From Chrysaora quinquecirrha (lineage: Eukaryota > Cnidaria > Scyphozoa > Semaeostomeae > Pelagiidae), in the NCBI GenBank assembly GCA_014526335.1, contig JACTAT010000043.1, positions 2,329,206 through 2,393,205 of the forward strand: DNA of 64,000 nucleotides, in the 5' to 3' direction. A program made the translations under genes and the position numbers. Each line of letters opens with the position of its first letter. Position 1 is the stretch's first letter. Positions 40,101 to 52,100 of this stretch are shown here, piece after piece. The notes beneath the pieces are model-generated. The model worked only from the letters and a program-made list of their open reading frames with translations. It searched no databases and was not told the origin of the DNA.

Positions 40101-43100
40101 ACGGAGCCAGAGAAAGACTAGAGAAAGAGACGAATGTTACGTATTAACAATCTACTGAGCTATCTACTGAACTAAATATTTACAAAGAAACACAGGTATT
40201 TAAAGTCGATACACGGAAGTTGGTTGAGAATATGGACGTTACAAATAAGGAAAATAGATGTTGAAGGAAATGCAACGAGAATCGAAAAGTGTGACAAATA
40301 AGGCAATGATTGAAGTGATGCGAGAATGACCTGGTGAGATGATGTAATGCAGGCATGTCTGGGTGTAGCGAATGACGTGGGGGTGATGCCGAGATAATGA
40401 GATGCGTCGCTGAGTGATGGAAAACAACGGAATGAATGAATTGTTATAGAAATGGCCTAAAATGATAAGGAAGGGCCTAAACTAAAGAATGTCTAATTCA
40501 CTACAAGAGCTCCCCCCATAGAATGCAGACGATTGAGATGCATTCAAAAACGTAGGGTGAAACTTTGTATGAAATTAGGCATTCTTTAAACAGTTTGAAG
40601 GAATGAGTGATGCAGTGAAAGGTAGCTGATGAGTTGAGTTACAAAGCTACATTACATAGTTAAAATATTGGCTAATATTATTGTTATTTATGATATACGG
40701 CTACATGAAATACTTAAAATTGTTGTAAATTGTTCGATTGAGTAAATGCAAAAATTAGCTATAAATGTTCAATAAAGTTCGAGTGTAAAGTTTGAATACC
40801 GGTATGCTTGCTTGATGTCTTTGAGCAGATCGACAGATCGAGTGAGCTGGATGGTGAATCGCCAGAGTCTGGATAAAAATCTGCTTTTGTTCATGAGAAA
40901 CAAGGTTTTGTGAGTAGGCTGACCAAGAACCTGCGTGTTGTTGAAGCCAAGGTTTTATGAATTGGATCACCAGGAACCAGAGAGTGCCATTGAACAAGGT
41001 TTTGTGAGTTGGATCACCAGGAACCAGAGTGCTGTTGACCAAGGTTTTGTGAGTTGGGTAACGAAGAACCAGAAATGCTGTGATGAGTTCAGAACAGTGA
41101 GTCGTCTGGGAACTCAGAAAAGCCAGTGATGATGATGGTTGCGTGCAGGCACTGCAGTGAGTCGAGTGCTTGTGTTGCTTCTTCTTGAGAAGAAATCGGC
41201 GAAAGACGAATACGTGTTCTTGAAGCTGTCACGTTGTTTGGTCACCAATTTAGTAAAACAGATGCGTGTGTTCCTGCTTTACTAATATAACTGCTTGTGA
41301 ACTCCAGAGGAACTGTCTTTCGTCGATTGATGTTTGATTTAACGTGCAACGAACACGGAGCCAGAGAAAGACCAGAGAAAGAGACGAATATTACGTATTA
41401 ACAATCTACTGAGCTATCTACTGAACTAAATATTTACAAAGAAACACAGGTATTTAAAGTCGATACACGGAAGTTGGTTGAGAATATGGACGTTACAAAA
41501 AGGAAAATAGATGTTGAAGGAAATGCAACGAGAATCGAAAAGTGTGACAAATAAGGCAATGATTGAAGTGATGCGAGAATGACCTGGTGAGATGATGTAA
41601 TGCAGGCATGTGTGGGTGTAGCGAATGACGTGGGGTGATGCCGAGATAATGAGATGCGTCGCTGAGTGATGGAAAACAACGGAATGAATGAATTGCTATA
41701 GAAATGGCCTAAAATGATAAGGAAGGGCCTAAACTAAAGAATGTCTAATTCACTTCAACCTTGGACCTCCGCCTTGCAACGGTTATTTATGAACGTGGTC
41801 ACTCTAAAGAATAAATCAGTTTTATTAGAGGCACAATCGCTGTTACAAAAGTATGAGTGAAAACTGTTTCAATGGTGTGTTATGTTGCCTTGATTAGCGT
41901 AGAAGAAAGCTCCAATGTTACAAAGTGACGTGAATGAGATGGTCATGGTATGCACGGGAAATGAGTATGGTTTGATTGTATGCAAGTCTGGTATTGGGAA
42001 GTGTTTTCCCACCGAGGTATGGCATGAACGGTTTGAAGCTTTGAGACTGCTTAGTTTTAACTTATCAGTGACTGTCTGCAGGAATGGCTTAGTCATGAAG
42101 TGGGAAAAGCCTTAGCATCTACAGTGCTTCAAGTGGAGAACAACGTCGGTCTCCATGAATTACGGACGGGAGTAGTCTGCTAACGTTCTATACATGCCAA
42201 AAAGACACTTTTAGTGACCGTAATGACACCATTTTTAACTTTAAGTAAACTTTGTATGGAAGGGATATTAGTGAAAATGAGCCTGGTGTCAATGACGGTA
42301 GCTTAATACGGGTGAGTCAATATTTGGGTGCTAAGAAATGAAAAGAAATGCCTAGACCTTGGTGTGCAGCTGGATTTTAGGTGGGTGTTCTCGGTTGCTC
42401 TTTAGTACTGTTGCTGTACCCTGTTCCTTGGACCATTAATGCCTGGTTGACTTTGGGTGCGGATTGCAAAGTAGCTACGTAAACTTATTGTCAATCTACA
42501 GTTTGGGTCGTTTGGTGTGCTGGTGCTTAGTATGCAAGGAAACCTTAAACCTTAGTGTGCAGTAGATTTCAAGTCCCCGTAGGCGTTGGTTGCAAAAGAA
42601 ACATTAGTGTCAATGAAAGTAGGCATGTGTCGCTTGAAGTTAAGGGTGCTTAGTATGCAAGGAGACCCTAAACCTTAGTGTGCAGTAGATTTCAAGTCCT
42701 CGTAGGCATTGGTTGCAAAAGAAACCTTAGTGTAAATGAAAGTAGGGATGTTTCGCTTGAATTTAAGGGTGCTTAGAATGCAAGGAGACCTTAAACCTTA
42801 GTGTGCAGTAGATTTCAAGTCCTCGTAGGCGTTGGTTGCAAAAAAAAACCTTAGTGTCCATGAAAGTAGGCATGTGTCGTTTGAAGTTAAGGTTGCTTAG
42901 TATGCAAGGAGACCCTAAACCTTAACGTGCAGCAGATTTCAAGTCCTCGTAGGCGTTAGCTGCAAAAGAAACCTTAGTGTCAATGAAAGTAGGCATGTTT
43001 TGCTTGAGGTTAAGGGTGCTTAGTATGCAAACAGACCCTAAACCTTAGTGTGCAGTAGATTTCAAGTCCTCGTAGGCATTGGTTGCAAAAGAAACCTTAG

Positions 43101-46100
43101 TGTCAATGAAAGTAGGGATGTTTCGCTTGAAGTTAAGGGTGCTTAGAATGCAAGGAGACCTTAAACCTTAGTGTGCAGTAGATTTCAAGTCCTCGTAGGC
43201 GTTGGTTGCAAAAGAAACATTAGTGTCAATGAAAGTAGGGATGTTTCGCTTGAAGTTAAGGGTGCTTAGAATGCAAGGAGACCTTAAACCTTAGTGTGCA
43301 GTAGATTTCAAGTCCTCGTAGGCATTGGTTGCAAAAGAAACCTTAGTGTCAATGAAAGTAGGGATGTTTCGCTTGAAGTTAAGGGTGCTTAGAATGCAAG
43401 GAGACCTTAAACCTTAGTGTGCAGTAGATTTCCAGTCCTCGTAGGCATTGGTTGCAAAAGAAACCCTAGTGTCAATGAAAGTAGGGATGTTTCGCTTGAA
43501 GTTAAGGGTGCTTAGTATGCAAGGAGACCTTAAACCTTAGTTTGCAGTAGATTTCAAGTCCTTGTAGGCGTTGGTTGCAAAAGAAACCTTAGTGTCCATG
43601 AAAGTAGGCATGTGTAGCTGGAAGTTTAGGGTGCTTAGTATGCAAGGAGACCTGTATCCTTATTGTGCAGCAGGATTCAAGTCGTAGTAGGCATGGATTA
43701 CGAAAAAACCCTTAGCCCCAATGAGAGTAGGTACGAATGGCTTAATCATTTCGATGCTCTGTATGCAGGGGTAACTGAACTCTAGTTCTTTTTGTTTCGA
43801 GGTTCTCTTATTGACAGGCAGGGGAAACCTTAGTTGATGTGCCTTAGTTGTTTTCTAGTCCAGTTGCTCTGACCCTATCGTTAGGCAATATTTGTATTGT
43901 CGGGTGTGATTTTTGCAACTGGAAATTGTAATTGTAAATGAAATTTCATGAGATGAAGCCAAAGAGAAATGATTTTGATAAGAAACAGAACAAAAATATT
44001 GTGAAACGACTTTAGAAGAAATTCGCAAAGTAAACTTTAGACTTTCGTTTGGAAGACATCCAAGAGGTTCCCCTAACCTGAAGAATAGTATACAAATCTT
44101 GTTCCAATCACGGGATTCCCATTAATTTCGAATATTTTGTAAAATTGATTTTACCGGAAAATAAATTAGAACGACATATATACGTAATAGAAACCAAATA
44201 GAATGATCTTTAGTGTTTTTTGGGGAAGAAAATTATAGGAAATAAATGATTTTAGTCTTCATTGACTTGCCTTTCCTTTTTACAGAAATGTTTGTCAATA
44301 AAATAAAAGAAATAAACAAAAATAAAAAGCAACCATACTCTCATGAGGGGAATCGATCCCCTGACCTTGTTGTTTCAAAACAGGATTACAAACAGGCCAC
44401 GCTAATCAAAGTGTCGAGGTGTGAAGAAAAAGGCATTGATCCCACAGTGAACACATCGTTCTTTTGTTTTTAGTGGCACCAGCCTGCCCAGATCAAAGAA
44501 GGGTTAGCCCCAATTACCCCAGAAACGATAGCAGAAGCTTGAAAAAGAAGGCTCGATGGATTAACTACACCAGGGGCTGCAGGGAAAGGTGCAAGAGCGA
44601 GCACTGGATCTTGAAAACCCTGGGAGGATGATCTCGGACAAAATCTGTCTCCATGACTACTACTACTTTAGTATATAAGACTAGCCCTTGCCCGTATAAG
44701 ACCACCGCCTCATGAGGACCACCGCCTCTGATGAACTCCACCAATAACAACTTCCACATAAAAGGCACTGTGCGTTGAGGTGCCTTTATTTGCTGCTAAT
44801 CTAAATCTTGATATTAATCTGAATGTTAGTCTAGTCTTAATTTTAGTCTTGAACTTGAGTGGAATCTTCATCTTAACTTCTTCCTGAATTGGAATCTAAG
44901 GCCGCGGTCACACTAGGCGTTCAAGCATGCTTGTTCTTGCTTGTGGTTTGCTAATGGCTGTTCTGAGCATTTCTGCAATCGGGGCGGCAATTCGAAACAT
45001 CAAAAGTAATCCTCCTAATCCTCTAGCATGCTCCGGAGCATCCCAGAACTTTGCTAATCACTTGAGAGGCATACTAAATAAATAAGATTCTCCTTTTAAG
45101 ACTATGCACGCGAGATCACTTCTAAGTTAAAACACGAAGCCCAAAACATTTTTACACAACACAAAGATTTTCAGATCAGTTATAGTGAGAGCGTTTGTTT
45201 TTTGTTGGCAATGTCATACCTGTATAGTTTTTCAGACGGTTCAAATACAGATCAAAGTATGGAAATGAGAAATAATCGGCTTCAATATCATATATACATG
45301 CAACACTTAGAGTATCAACGTTATATGAATGCCCGTTATGAAGAGCCTAGTACACAAGCAGTTCCTTCTCCGTCATCAAGTCATACTAATGGAGATAGGC
45401 GGCCTGAAATCGAAGAGAAAGGTGGAAAGAATGGACGTTGGACAGAAAAGCAAACCGCAGTTCTCGTGGCGAATTGGAAAGAAAAATTGCTGAATTGGAA
45501 AGTAGCCGAAATAGAATAGTGTGGAGTGCAATAATCAAAAAAATAAACGAGTGCGGCCCAGCTAAGACAATGAATCAAGCAAAGAAGAAGCTAGCAAATT
45601 TAAAAGACCAGTACAAAAAAGCTAAAGAAAACAACAAAAAAGTGGTGCTTCTCCTGAATTTTCGCCTTTTTATAATGAATTTGATGAGGTTCTGTCTGTT
45701 AGACCAGTGGTAGAATTAGCCATGGTCAAGGAAGTTGGTGTAGATTTTGGGGAAGAATACGAGCAAGCTGAAGCTGAGGCTGAAGCCGAAGCTGAAGCTG
45801 ACAATATCAACGATGACGATCAAGAGGAAAATGAAACGAATAAGGAAGAGGACGTTCAGATACCTGAAGCTGTAGGGAATGGAGGAAAAAGCGTGCGAAG
45901 GCTAACAATGAAGGAGCAGGCAAAGCAAAGCGATCGAAGGAGAGCTTTAAGGACAGATTTCTTGAACTTCAGGAAAGACAAATGGAAGCTGCAGCAGAAT
46001 CTGATCGACAAAGTCGAGAACTTTTGGCTAAATTACAGTAGAGAGCAGCATCAAAAGGCAGCTGCCGAAGAAAAACAAAGGGACCGTGAATTTTTTATGC

Positions 46101-49100
46101 AACTTGCAACTTTGCTAGCCAAGAAGTGATTTTTTTTTAAGAAACAAAACAGTGTAGAAGTAGTTTTAAAACGTTTATTCATTTAAAAAGTTTTCCATCA
46201 ATGTTCTAAGATCTTCTCCAGTTGCTTCAGTATCAGTTTCGTTTATATAGTTATTTTCGTTACGTTCTCTTTGCATTATTCTTGCTAGAAACTCCTCGTC
46301 TACTAACGAATCCCCATTGTGCTGACATATGTTATGCAGAACACAACATGTTATTATTGTGTCTGCAACATTGCATGTTTTGTTATCAAGACGCTTAAGA
46401 AGGCATCTCCAACGGCTTTTAAGAAGCCCGAATGCCCTTTCTACAATAGATCTTGCAGAGGAAAGAGTTCTGTTGTATTTCTTCTGAGACCTTGTCAGTA
46501 TCCCGTTGTATGGATAGGGTTTGATCAACCAGTTTTTTAATGGATAGGCACCATCACCTATTATAAGGGGTCTGATGGGTTGATTGCTTAAACGCATAAC
46601 TGGACTAATCAATATCTCGTTACTCTCAGCCTTTTGGTAAATTTTACTGGCGCGAAGTACTCTTGCATCATGGATACTGCCTGGAAAGCCTGTTGCAATA
46701 TCCAGGAACATTTCGTCAGCCCCAACAACTGCTTGGGTATTTACCGTGTATTTTTGCTTGCGACAAAAGTAGTCTGTGGGGTTATCTTCTGGTGCAATAA
46801 TTTCAATGTGTGTTGCATCGATTGCTCCCATAACCTGTGGCAATTTGCAATTTTTAGAGAATTTTTCTAGTGCTATTGCAGTTGCTCTCTCGTTGGTAGG
46901 CAGTCTTATATAATGTCTTGCACGTTTTGAAACAATAACGCAGAACTCCCTTGTTATCTGGATGGCACTAGATTTTCCCACACCAAACACAGCAGCGGTT
47001 GATCTAAACGAATTGCCAGTTGAAAGCCTCCACAAAGCTATTGCTACTCGTTTCTGAATCGATATCGCTTTACGAAATTTTGTATCTCTTCTCTCCATAT
47101 CAGCCATAACGATATCTATTATGTCACAGAATGTTTTCCTTGAAAATCGAAATTCTTGTCGCCAGTAATCATCCAAATCTTCCAACTCTAAATTACCCCA
47201 GGTATTTTCAAACCACAGCTGAGGCCGCTCTATTGACCAAAACCTTTTGTTTCTCTTAACAAGTTAGCTTCAAATAATTCAAAGAAAGCAAGGTTGCTAT
47301 TAAGCAACCTATCATAACGACTTTGCTGCCTCTTTGCAAGAAGAAATGCCTTTCTGATAAACATACGTCTCCTACGCATAGAATATTCTCTGACTTTGCT
47401 GAGAAATCGATAAACAAAGAACAGAAACAACAAATTATACGCCTCCATAGTGAACTACAGTGTATAAAGAATTAGCGGGAAATGGGATGCCATTATGAGC
47501 AATACGAAATTTTGGCGCGAGATCTTAGATGTCATAAGTTCAAGTCGAGTGGCCGCTTAAGTTATGCACGTATTTACAGTTTGTTTCACGCGAAGAAAAA
47601 GGGAGGAACAGATGTGACCGTCTTTTTTTGAGCAAGCAAACTTGCAGATTAGCAACGAACAGTCTAGTGTGACCGCGACCTAAATCTCAATTTTAATCCT
47701 AATCTTACTCTTAATCTTAATGTTAATGTTAATCTTAATTTTAGCCTTCGTAAATCTTGAACTCCATCTTAATATTAGTCTTAGTCTGTGTAAGTCTTCG
47801 TCTAAATATCATTCTTTCATTTCTGAACTTAAACTTAAAGTTATTCATAATTTGTAAACTGAAGCTCATTTTCAAATCAGTCTTAATCTGAACCTTTATG
47901 TTAATCCTGATGTAAATCTGAAATAACATTGGAACTTACAATTAATGTAAATGTTGTTGTTTATCACCACATGTAATAATGTCAATCTCAAACTTTATCA
48001 TCATCTTAATTCATATTCATACTCTTAGATGCCAAAAAAACGTCCCCCCGTTTATTAATTTTGAGTTTTTTCCCCACCTGTGGGGCCTGATTAGGACCCC
48101 CTATTTATTAATTTTGGAAGAAAAATGTCACTTGTGAAAAGGTGAAACTACGTTTATTAATTTTCCTCCAACTCCGGACCTTATAATGACCCCCCTGTTT
48201 ATAAAAATTCGAAAAAGCCCCCCCTTAACGATTAGGACCTCCCGTTTATTTGGTACTTAAGAGTATTGACCTTAATGTTAATATTAGTAAAAGTGAAATT
48301 AGTCTTTAATTTAAAATAAATTTTAATATTGTTCTAAGTTTTTCAACTGCAATAAAACTTTAAATGAAAATCGAAGATGAAATTAAAATTAAAATAAAGA
48401 CCAAATGGAAATGAAAGTTAGTGTCGAGACATAAATTGAAAATAAATTTATTATTGAAAAGATAAGAGAAAAAATTGATGTAAAGATTCGAGTCATTCCA
48501 AATAGCATTCTAGTTTTGTCAAAGTGACTTTTAGACATTGAAAAGAATTGTAAACTATTTAAATCACAAAAACAAAAACATCAAAATTTTTCCCTTGAGA
48601 GGATTTGAACTCCAGCCATTCTGGGTAGCAGGCAAGCACTTAACCAATCGGCTACACAGCCGTATAGCATAGCGGAGAAGAATCTCCTAGTGGTCCTTGA
48701 ATTCACGGAAGGGAACAACAAAACACGTTAACAAAATATGTCTAACGAACTAAAAAATTACAGGGAAAGCAAGTTACCAGACGTCTCCTTGGCCTTTTGA
48801 AAACATTTCCAACACGAAAATCAAAGAAATAAAAAGATTCGTAAGGAAAAGATGTTCTCCCGAGGGGAATCGAACTCCCGACTATGCATCGTAGCTAACG
48901 AGACACGCCGCCTTACCCACCGAGCTACCATGCCTTGTTGCGAATCAGTGATAATGCTCCTGCAGAAAACAATTGGGCGATGGTTAAAACAGGCACCAAT
49001 GACGAACTTCAAAGATGGGTTAGCCCCAGTTACCCCAGAGACTACAGGGGCATGGAAAAACAAAGGGGCAATGGCTCGCCTACCCTACGGGCGGCAGGTA

Positions 49101-52100
49101 GTGGAAAAAGTCCCTTCAGGGCAGCCTTGACGGCCTGGGAGGATGAGCTGCCACAAAATCGGTTGCTAGGCACTTACCATTTTAGTATATACAGAAGTAT
49201 TTTACTTGATTAAGATATATTTAAGATTAAATATTTAAGCAGCGTGACCCCATGAAGAAGTTTAAATTTGAAGCTATATGCCGGTTTAACCAAAGTTAAT
49301 GCCACCGGGAGACTTTTGTTATTGCTTAGGTAATGCTAGGGAATATAGAGTATCTATGTGGATTCTTTCCTTATGGGATCTGGTATCTATTCTGGGTATT
49401 TCCCCATTCAATCCATCATAATTTCATGGAGGATGAATTTACTAAATAGCTCTTCCGCCATATCAACAAGATCAACATTGGGCATTGATCGTTTGAAAGA
49501 GTCTTTCGCTTTTTGAATAAAACTCAAGATGCAAAATATGATGTTGCATTATCGAATTTGACGGCTCTAAGCAAGATGTCTTCTCGCCGTCATGACTTTA
49601 CACCTCCCTGCCCTCTCTTCAATTTAGCATTTGAAGTTCTAAATTCTACTTTCCCATATTCTGCTTGCTTTTTCTTTCTGCCCTTCTACTCTCTGCTTCT
49701 TTCCTTCCCTTTTCCCGCGCCTCTTTCTCCGCGGTGACAGGTGCATTGGCCGGAAATTGTGTTTTCCCGTTTCAATTACCGACCTTAAAGGTGTACTTTT
49801 AGTTCAGGCAGCTCAAGGGATACTGCACTAAACGCCCACTTCCTGAGGTGGATCCAGGTGAGTATTAAATTTTAGTTATAATACAGTCGGCGTTGGATAA
49901 AACTTACACCATTCCTACGTCTTGTTGTATGTTGTGGTTGGTCATTTATCTTAGACCAACAGTGGGCGGAGGGATTACAGAAGAAAATTAGGGAACGTAG
50001 GGCATATTACTGCAATAAGGCTGCGTTTCTAAAGTATTGGTAATACTGAAATAAACTATTTGAGCAGCGAAAATTTACTTTCGGTCATCTAATGTCCTTT
50101 TCAGGGAGACGAATATTTAACGATCCATAAAATAGCCCAACCACTCAATCGAGGAGAACAAACAGATGTTATCTTGACTCTCAGAAAGCGTTCGATAAAA
50201 TGCCTCACCAACCTCTGCTGGCAAAGATAGATAACTATTGGATTCGAGGTGACATAAATGCCACGTCTTCTGATTTCTAATCGCACATAGAGAGTAGCTA
50301 TTTTGAGGAAAAAAATCCAATGAAGTAAATTTTGCATTAAAAGTGCCCCGAAGGTTTGGTATTGTGGCCAATCCTCTTTTCTGGCTACATTAATGACTTG
50401 CCAAAAGAAAGTAAAACCTCAAGTATGCCTTTTTGCTGGTAACTTTATAGAAAAAGCTATATAGAAAAAATAAACGCCTCAGCTCTACAGCACGATCTTG
50501 ACAGCCTACAGAAATGGTGCGACGATTGGCTATCACCCCAAGAAGTGTGAAGTCCTACAAGTACGAGTAAGAAAGAAAAGAGAACCTTTAGATTCTAGAT
50601 ACAAAATAGAAGACCATAGTTTTCAAGAAGCTTCCAACAAAGATAAGTTGGCATCACCCTCAACAAACAAAAAATGTATCTTCTTAAGCAAACAGTAGCT
50701 TAGGCCTCCTCAGGAGAAACTTGAATGGCTGCCCTCAGGTGTGAAAGGTGAAAGATGCATACTATAGAACACTTGTCAGGCAAATCCTGGAATATTCGTG
50801 CTCGGTAGGGGATCCCCATGAATAGGAAAATATAAAAAATCTTGAAAAGGTTCAACGAAAAAATGCTAGAATAGTATACAGCAAGTACCACAGGATAGCT
50901 AGCCAAAGTGACATGATAAAAGCTTTAGGCTGGGAAAGTTTAGCAGAAAGAAAAAATCTTAAATCATCATGATGCATAAGATAAAAAAAAATTAATAAAA
51001 AAACCCTAAAACTTTTCTAAATCTGTTATACCCAACGAACGCAGCAGTAATGAGATGTATCATGCACAGTACTGTAAATCAGATACACTTAGCAGAGTTA
51101 TCTTTTACAACACTGTGCAAATTACATTTGAAACTCATTACAACAAAATATTGGAAACCAAAAATCAGCTGCGATTCGCAAGATCTTCTTGGCTTGAATT
51201 CATGTTGAGGCTTTTCAAATCTGGAGTTTCAAGCTTCTTGGTCTATCTGAAGGCTTTTACTATCTACAGTAGTTGAGTCGATAGTTAGTGTCCTGTGACA
51301 ATTTTTTTACCTTGTTTTGCAAGATGATTAAAGTATTTTCAAATATGCCCTACACAATGGGCCTTGGTAAATGCTGATTTTCGTTTACATGATGTAAAAA
51401 AGAAAATTCCTTTCAATTTTAATCGCAGCTACAATGCATGCCACTGTAGCCTTCATTATTCATGGACCGTTTATCTGGCTTTGTTAGTACTAAGATTTAT
51501 CGTTTTTTTGTTCCGCTTGACTGCCAATACCGGTTTGATGCAAAGTCCGGGATTCTCCATCACCTTCAAGGAGTTGTCATTATATGTGGAAAATCGAACA
51601 TATTTCTATCGTGTTATAACTCAAAGGATGGTGAAGGTGAAGGGCAATTTACGGTATTTATTGGCACAGTCGTTTTTCATAGATTGCAGAAGGTCTCTAG
51701 ATCCTCTAGATTCGTTCGTAGATTTCTGAAAGCTTTCGTAGAATCCTGATAGGCTGATAGATTTCTTTCCTAAAGCTTTTATGTTGAAACGAGTTTGCAT
51801 ATTACGGGGAGCACGCGTTATTAGGTCGTTTCGTAAAGTGCTGTACGTATAGGGCCCCTGATTAGCATTGCTATGCTGTCCGCGATGCTATATTTTCATT
51901 GGAGTGTAATATCTCAAATTTCAGTATTTGTGTGCAGCTACTATCATGGCAAATATAGCTTGGACTATAATAAAAACTTTCGATTTTGTCTGTGCCTATT
52001 GATATGGTAGCTATTTCATTGCAACCACCGTCCCCCTAGATTCAATGTTGCCGTTGAACATCGACCTGTGATTGAGCTTCGAATTGATGTTGCTCAACAC

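Larger units (their letters stand above)
44900..47680. mobile_element. Complete PIF/Harbinger DNA transposon (2,781 bp)
   Basis: Ends are GGCCGCGGTCACACTAG and CTAGTGTGACCGCGACC, 17-bp inverted repeats with one mismatch, flanked on both sides by TAA (44,897-44,899 and 47,681-47,683), the TWA target duplication typical of PIF/Harbinger. It carries the two standard genes in convergent orientation: a Myb/SANT-like DNA-binding protein (plus) and a DDE transposase (minus). Each ORF is interrupted only by one-base length changes in homopolymer runs. Confidence 0.93.
44680..49200. repeat. Composite repeat, second copy, interrupted by Harbinger
   Basis: Left part 44,680-44,899 holds ACCACCGCCTCATGAGGACC and the start of the AATCTT array. 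The right part, 47,681-49,200, continues the array, the C-rich region, tRNA-like block A (48,592-48,662), block B (48,858-48,934) and the tail with GGGTTAGCCCCAGTTACCCC. The uninterrupted copy at 38.2-40.0 kb shows the empty site: GGAATCTTAACC where this copy has GGAATCTAA and then the transposon. Confidence 0.72.

Noticed and set aside
40935..41129. ORF of repeated QGFVSWITRNQ-like peptide
   Set aside because: It is a by-product of the 50-bp minisatellite inside the LTR element.
48592..48934. Two apparent tRNA genes on the minus strand
   Set aside because: A- and B-box-like motifs are present, but the same blocks recur in other copies of an interspersed repeat and do not give convincing cloverleaf stems, so they are SINE-type modules.
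51364..51749. Two overlapping ORFs of 121 and 95 residues
   Set aside because: They overlap in different frames, lack family resemblance and lie in an intron after a LINE relic; probably chance.
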